The notes beneath the pieces are model-generated. The model was not told the DNA's origin. It saw only the letters and a list, made by a program, of their open reading frames with translations, and did not search any database. The position numbers and the translations under genes are program-made. DNA of 9,599 nucleotides from CAZTLE01 sp964614415 (GTDB lineage: Bacteria; Bacteroidota; Bacteroidia; Flavobacteriales; Flavobacteriaceae): positions 1 through 9,599 of the forward strand of contig CAZTLE010000158.1 in NCBI GenBank assembly GCA_964614415.1, written 5' to 3'. Of the stretch, positions 6,928-9,599 are shown one piece after another; within the stretch, counting starts at the first letter, position 1, and the number at the start of each line of letters is the position of its first letter.

Positions 6928-7278
6928 ATGCAAATTCACGTGGTAAAATCAAAGATCCACAGGGTAAAGGTTACCGGTGCCGATCTTAACTATATTGGAA
7001 GTATTACGATCGATGAAGACCTTATGGATGCGGCCAATATTGTGCAGGGTGAAAAAGTTCAAATCGTGAACAATAATAACGGGGAGCGCCTGGAAACTTA
7101 TGCGATTCCGGGACCTCGAAAAAGTGGCGAGATCACACTCAATGGCGCAGCGGCCCGAAAGGTGGCACCGGGTGATGTCCTTATTTTGATCACCTATGCG
7201 ATCATGAGTGTAGAAGAAGCCAAAGAATTTAAGCCTGCTCTGGTCTTCCCGAACGAAGCCACCAACCTACTCGACTAG
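6928..7278 (+). CDS. panD: Aspartate 1-decarboxylase proenzyme
   Basis: PanD decarboxylates L-aspartate to beta-alanine, which PanC then uses for pantothenate. It is made as an inactive pi-protein and self-cleaves to form a pyruvoyl cofactor. The 116-residue protein is of usual length. It shows the cleavage site G24-S25 within NYIGSIT, with K9, Y22, R54, T57 and Y58 at the same numbers as the E. coli active-site residues, and the NGAAAR segment at 72-77. This register makes the start at 6928 secure, which matters because the promoter box ends only 4 bases upstream. The stop is followed after one base by the TTG start of a membrane protein gene, so the two are probably co-transcribed. Cleavage in some bacteria needs the maturation factor PanZ, and none is encoded here. 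Confidence 0.97.
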   Translation: MQIHVVKSKIHRVKVTGADLNYIGSITIDEDLMDAANIVQGEKVQIVNNNNGERLETYAIPGPRKSGEITLNGAAARKVAPGDVLILITYAIMSVEEAKEFKPALVFPNEATNLLD

Positions 7279-7279
7279 T

Positions 7280-8251
7280 TTGAATAAATCCCTTTCCAAG
7301 TTTCTTCAGATTGTGGTCCCATTGGGGCTGGGGGTATTCCTTACCTGGTATATGTATACCCGGTTCTCTCCGGAAGAACTGGAAGAGGTAAAAGAACATT
7401 TCAGAAATGCGAACTACTGGATCGTTGGCCTTTCGGTATTCTTAAGTATGCTAAGTCACCTTTTCCGGGCGTATCGCTGGAATTTTTTGTTGGAGCCTTT
7501 GGGGTACAAGCCTGCGCTTCTCAACAATTATATGGCGGTCTCTGTGGCTTATTTCATGAACATCTTTATTCCAAAGAGTGGGGAAGTTTCGAGAGGAGTT
7601 GTCATAAACCGGTATGAAAAAGTGCCGTTCGAAAAGGCTTTTGGGACTATCATTTCGGAACGGGTGGTAGATTTAGTGCTCCTTTTTCTCTTCACCGTTG
7701 TCGCCTTCATACTTCAATTTGACGCGTTGTGGGCCTACACGAAGGACATCGTTGAACCTTCCAAATTATACCCTCTTGCCGGAGCAGGAGTACTGGGACT
7801 TGTGGTACTCATCCTATTTCTAAAATACTCCAAATCCGCCTTCAGAAATAAGGTAGTGAAGTTCTTACTCGGACTTAAGGAAGGGCTTCTCAGCGTATTC
7901 AAAATGAAACGGAAATGGTCCTTTATCTTCTGGACACTGGTGATCTGGACACTTTACATATCCGCCTTCTATGTGGCCACTCTGGCCCTCAAGGAAACGG
8001 CAGGCATTCCGGTAGGAACGGTAGTTATTTCCTTTGTGGTGGGTAGTTTTGCGTTTGCCTTTACCAACAGCGGTTTTGGAGCTTATCCGATCTCAGTGGC
8101 AGGTATCCTGGCGGTATTTTCCGTACCGGAGACGGCAGGAGCTGCCTTTGGTTGGATCGTTTGGATATCACATATCGCAATGATCATTCTGTTTGGGGTT
8201 CTCTCCTTTATATTCCTTCCTATTTACAACCGTCGTCGCGGTGCAGCGTAG
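7280..8251 (+). CDS. YbhN/UPF0104-type integral membrane protein (LPG synthase TM-region family)
   Basis: This 323-residue membrane protein belongs to the YbhN/UPF0104 family, which shares the transmembrane flippase-like domain of lysylphosphatidylglycerol synthases. Hydrophobic segments lie near residues 8-26, 46-64, 84-97, 128-147, 165-182, 212-236, 245-263, 268-283 and 288-313. Family-type motifs are SHLFRAYRW (59-67), IPKSGEVSRG (97-106) and SERVVDLV (126-133). The soluble aminoacyl-transferase domain of MprF is absent, so it probably moves or binds a lipid or lipid-linked molecule, with unknown substrate. The start is TTG at 7280: in-frame stops lie at 7205 and 7211, no ATG or GTG lies between them and 7280, and the next ATG (7352, residue 25) would remove the first membrane segment. 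It follows panD by 1 base, suggesting translational coupling. The family is confident; the function is not known. Confidence 0.9.
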   Translation: MNKSLSKFLQIVVPLGLGVFLTWYMYTRFSPEELEEVKEHFRNANYWIVGLSVFLSMLSHLFRAYRWNFLLEPLGYKPALLNNYMAVSVAYFMNIFIPKSGEVSRGVVINRYEKVPFEKAFGTIISERVVDLVLLFLFTVVAFILQFDALWAYTKDIVEPSKLYPLAGAGVLGLVVLILFLKYSKSAFRNKVVKFLLGLKEGLLSVFKMKRKWSFIFWTLVIWTLYISAFYVATLALKETAGIPVGTVVISFVVGSFAFAFTNSGFGAYPISVAGILAVFSVPETAGAAFGWIVWISHIAMIILFGVLSFIFLPIYNRRRGAA

Positions 8252-8286
8252 ATTGTTTTCTTCGGAAAGAGCTATTCAAAATTTAG

Positions 8287-8294
8287 TATCTTTC
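8287..8294 (+). promoter_or_regulatory. Possible -7 element of the esterase-like gene
   Basis: TATCTTTC differs from the consensus TAnnTTTG only in the last base and lies 22 bases before the ATG at 8317. It sits inside TTTAGTATCTTT, identical over 12 bases to the panD promoter region. No TTG is present at a normal -33 distance, so this is tentative. The 65-base gap after the membrane protein gene leaves room for an independent start. Confidence 0.4.
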
Positions 8295-8316
8295 TCCAAC
8301 CTAAAGCTGTTGATCC

Positions 8317-9471
8317 ATGAAAAAACTACTCCTTCTATGCATATGCATTGCATGCTCTTTTTCGACCTTTGCCCAGTCGAAAATTATCTATGAAGAGTTT
8401 GATTCTGCCCGCCTGGGAGAAACACGGCGTTTAAAGATCCAATTACCCCGGGATTATGAAGCCAACGTGGAAAAAGTCTATCCCATTGTACTGGTTTTAG
8501 ACGCCAATTACCTCTTTGAACCTGTGGCAGGTAATGTCGATTATTTCGGATACTGGGAAGACATGCCCGAGGCCCTGGTGGTAGGCATTATGCAAGGTGA
8601 CGACCGGTATGACGATTGTGCATACGATGACACCAATTTTCTTCCTGCTGAAAAGGGTGCAGAGTTCTTCGAATTTCTGGGCCTTGAACTCATTCCATAC
8701 ATAGATAATAATTTTAGAACGGCCAAGTTCATCATCGCCGTTGGTCATGATTTTACGGCCAATTTCATTAACTACTATTTATTTAAGGATCCACCGCTAT
8801 TCAACGGATACATAAGTTTGAGTCCGGACCTCGCGCCCATGATGGATACCCGTCTTCCCGAGCGCATTCCGCAGATACCTCAGAAGATCTTTTACTATAT
8901 GGCTACGGGAACCGACGATATTAAGGACCTCATGGAGATTACCGAAGATCTCAACACCAAACTAGGGCCTTTGAAAAGCGACAATTTCAATTATTATTAC
9001 GACAATTTCGACGGTGCTACGCACTACTCCCTGGTGAGCCGTGGAATTCCTTCAGCCCTGGAGAAGATCTTTTCTGTCTATCGCCCCATTAGCAAGGAGG
9101 AGTACACAGAAGTGTTACTCAAACTAAAAACACCGGTGCATCAATATCTTGTCGATAAATACGGAGTGATAGAAGGTTTGTTCGGTTTAACGAACCCCAT
9201 CCGAATCAATGATTTCCTCGCTACGGCTGCTGCCGCTGAAAAACTGAAGCAATGGGAATCATTGCGAGAGATTGCCACTATGGCGCGGAAGCAATATCCG
9301 GATATGGTCATGGGTGATTATTACATGGCGAGATACTACGAGGAAATGGGTGAGCCTAAAAAAGCCATGCGTACCTATCAGGGTGCCTACGACAAGGAAG
9401 AGGTCGACTTCATTACAATTGACCTGATGTTAGATAAAGCCGATAAAATCAAAGAAGATTTTGGGTATTAG
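8317..9471 (+). CDS. Secreted esterase-fold protein (PF00756-like) lacking the catalytic serine, with C-terminal TPR-like helices
   Basis: The 384-residue protein starts with a Sec signal peptide (MKKLLLLCIC to TFAQ, likely cut after residue 20), so it is periplasmic or secreted. Residues 21 to about 255 resemble the alpha/beta-hydrolase esterases related to IroE and esterase D: RRLKIQLPRDYE (37-48), YPIVLVLDANYLF (55-67) and FNGYISLSPDLAP (162-174). At the nucleophile elbow, where active members read GHSxGG, it has GHDFTA at 143-148, with Asp145 in place of serine. The codon is GAT at 8749-8751, at least two base changes from any serine codon. A histidine in GATHYSLV (H236) occupies the usual catalytic histidine region. 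Residues about 305-365 form helical, TPR-like repeats (DYYMARYYEEMGEPKKAMRTY). It is thus probably a pseudo-esterase or an enzyme with altered chemistry. It lies between the membrane protein gene and radA. Confidence 0.85.
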   Translation: MKKLLLLCICIACSFSTFAQSKIIYEEFDSARLGETRRLKIQLPRDYEANVEKVYPIVLVLDANYLFEPVAGNVDYFGYWEDMPEALVVGIMQGDDRYDDCAYDDTNFLPAEKGAEFFEFLGLELIPYIDNNFRTAKFIIAVGHDFTANFINYYLFKDPPLFNGYISLSPDLAPMMDTRLPERIPQIPQKIFYYMATGTDDIKDLMEITEDLNTKLGPLKSDNFNYYYDNFDGATHYSLVSRGIPSALEKIFSVYRPISKEEYTEVLLKLKTPVHQYLVDKYGVIEGLFGLTNPIRINDFLATAAAAEKLKQWESLREIATMARKQYPDMVMGDYYMARYYEEMGEPKKAMRTYQGAYDKEEVDFITIDLMLDKADKIKEDFGY

Positions 9472-9475
9472 GATG

Positions 9476-9483
9476 TATCTTTG
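9476..9483 (+). promoter_or_regulatory. -7 promoter element of radA
   Basis: TATCTTTG matches TAnnTTTG exactly. It begins 4 bases after the esterase-like stop codon (9469-9471) and ends 7 bases before the radA ATG at 9491. No good TTG lies at the -33 distance, where the esterase gene's own coding sequence occupies the position. The predicted leader is only a few bases long. Confidence 0.55.
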
Positions 9484-9490
9484 ATCCGGA

Positions 9491-9599
9491 ATGGCCAAAA
9501 CAAAAACCACCTTTTTTTGTCAGAACTGCGGAACCCAATTTGCCAAATGGCAAGGACAGTGTACGTCCTGTCGCGAATGGAATACCATTGTTGAAGAGG
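9491..9599 (+). CDS. radA: DNA repair protein RadA (Sms), N-terminal zinc finger only, cut by window edge
   Basis: RadA/Sms is a RecA-like ATPase that helps branch migration and processing of recombination intermediates. Only the first 36 codons are visible. They begin MAKTKTTFFCQNCGTQFAKW and carry the family's four-cysteine zinc finger with C10, C13, C24 and C27, followed by the typical WNT (30-32). The ATPase and Lon-like domains lie beyond the edge. The start at 9491 is fixed by the zinc-finger register. The gene starts 19 bases after the esterase-like gene. Confidence 0.95.
   Translation, partial: MAKTKTTFFCQNCGTQFAKWQGQCTSCREWNTIVEE

Noticed and set aside
8256..8269. Possible terminator hairpin after the YbhN-like gene: a 4-base-pair stem plus one wobble pair closing a TTCG loop
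   Set aside because: The stem is very short and AT-rich and no T-run follows. The UUCG loop is suggestive but not enough to call a terminator.

Overview
The window looks like chromosomal DNA of a Bacteroidota bacterium, most likely a marine-type member of the Flavobacteriaceae. The evidence is the DUF4270 lipoprotein next to a short glycogen-synthase-like gene and glmS, the panC/panD/YbhN-like/esterase-like/radA order, promoter-like TAnnTTTG boxes (the Bacteroidota -7 element) in the gaps, and A-rich leaders without Shine-Dalgarno sequences. A genus cannot be named from the sequence alone. The DNA is densely coding, with no tRNA, rRNA, insertion sequence, phage gene or CRISPR array. The longest non-coding stretch is about 150 bases.

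Left half, minus strand. Four genes are packed with gaps of 18, 12 and 15 bases and probably form one operon, read from 5824 down to 860: a GT5-domain protein resembling the N-terminal half of glycogen synthase, a DUF4270 lipoprotein, glmS (glucosamine-6-phosphate synthase, entry enzyme for UDP-GlcNAc), and a lipoprotein-type family I inorganic pyrophosphatase. Below this, with its own good promoter, is atpD (ATP synthase beta subunit), cut by the left window edge at codon 246.

Right half, plus strand. A back-to-back promoter region at 5825-5929 separates the left operon from panC. A 149-base gap containing two different 7-base-period tandem arrays separates panC from panD, so both pantothenate genes (beta-alanine supply and its ligation to pantoate) lie here but are probably not one simple transcript. 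panD is followed after 1 base by a TTG-started YbhN/LPG-synthase-type membrane protein, then by a secreted esterase-fold protein that has lost its catalytic serine, then by the start of radA, cut by the right edge.

Most of the window is conserved core-genome content. The parts most worth a second look are three proteins that keep a fold but lack or change key catalytic residues (the GT5 half-protein, the lipoprotein pyrophosphatase, the esterase), the heptamer arrays between panC and panD, and promoters placed so close to the panD and radA start codons that the messages should be leaderless or nearly so.
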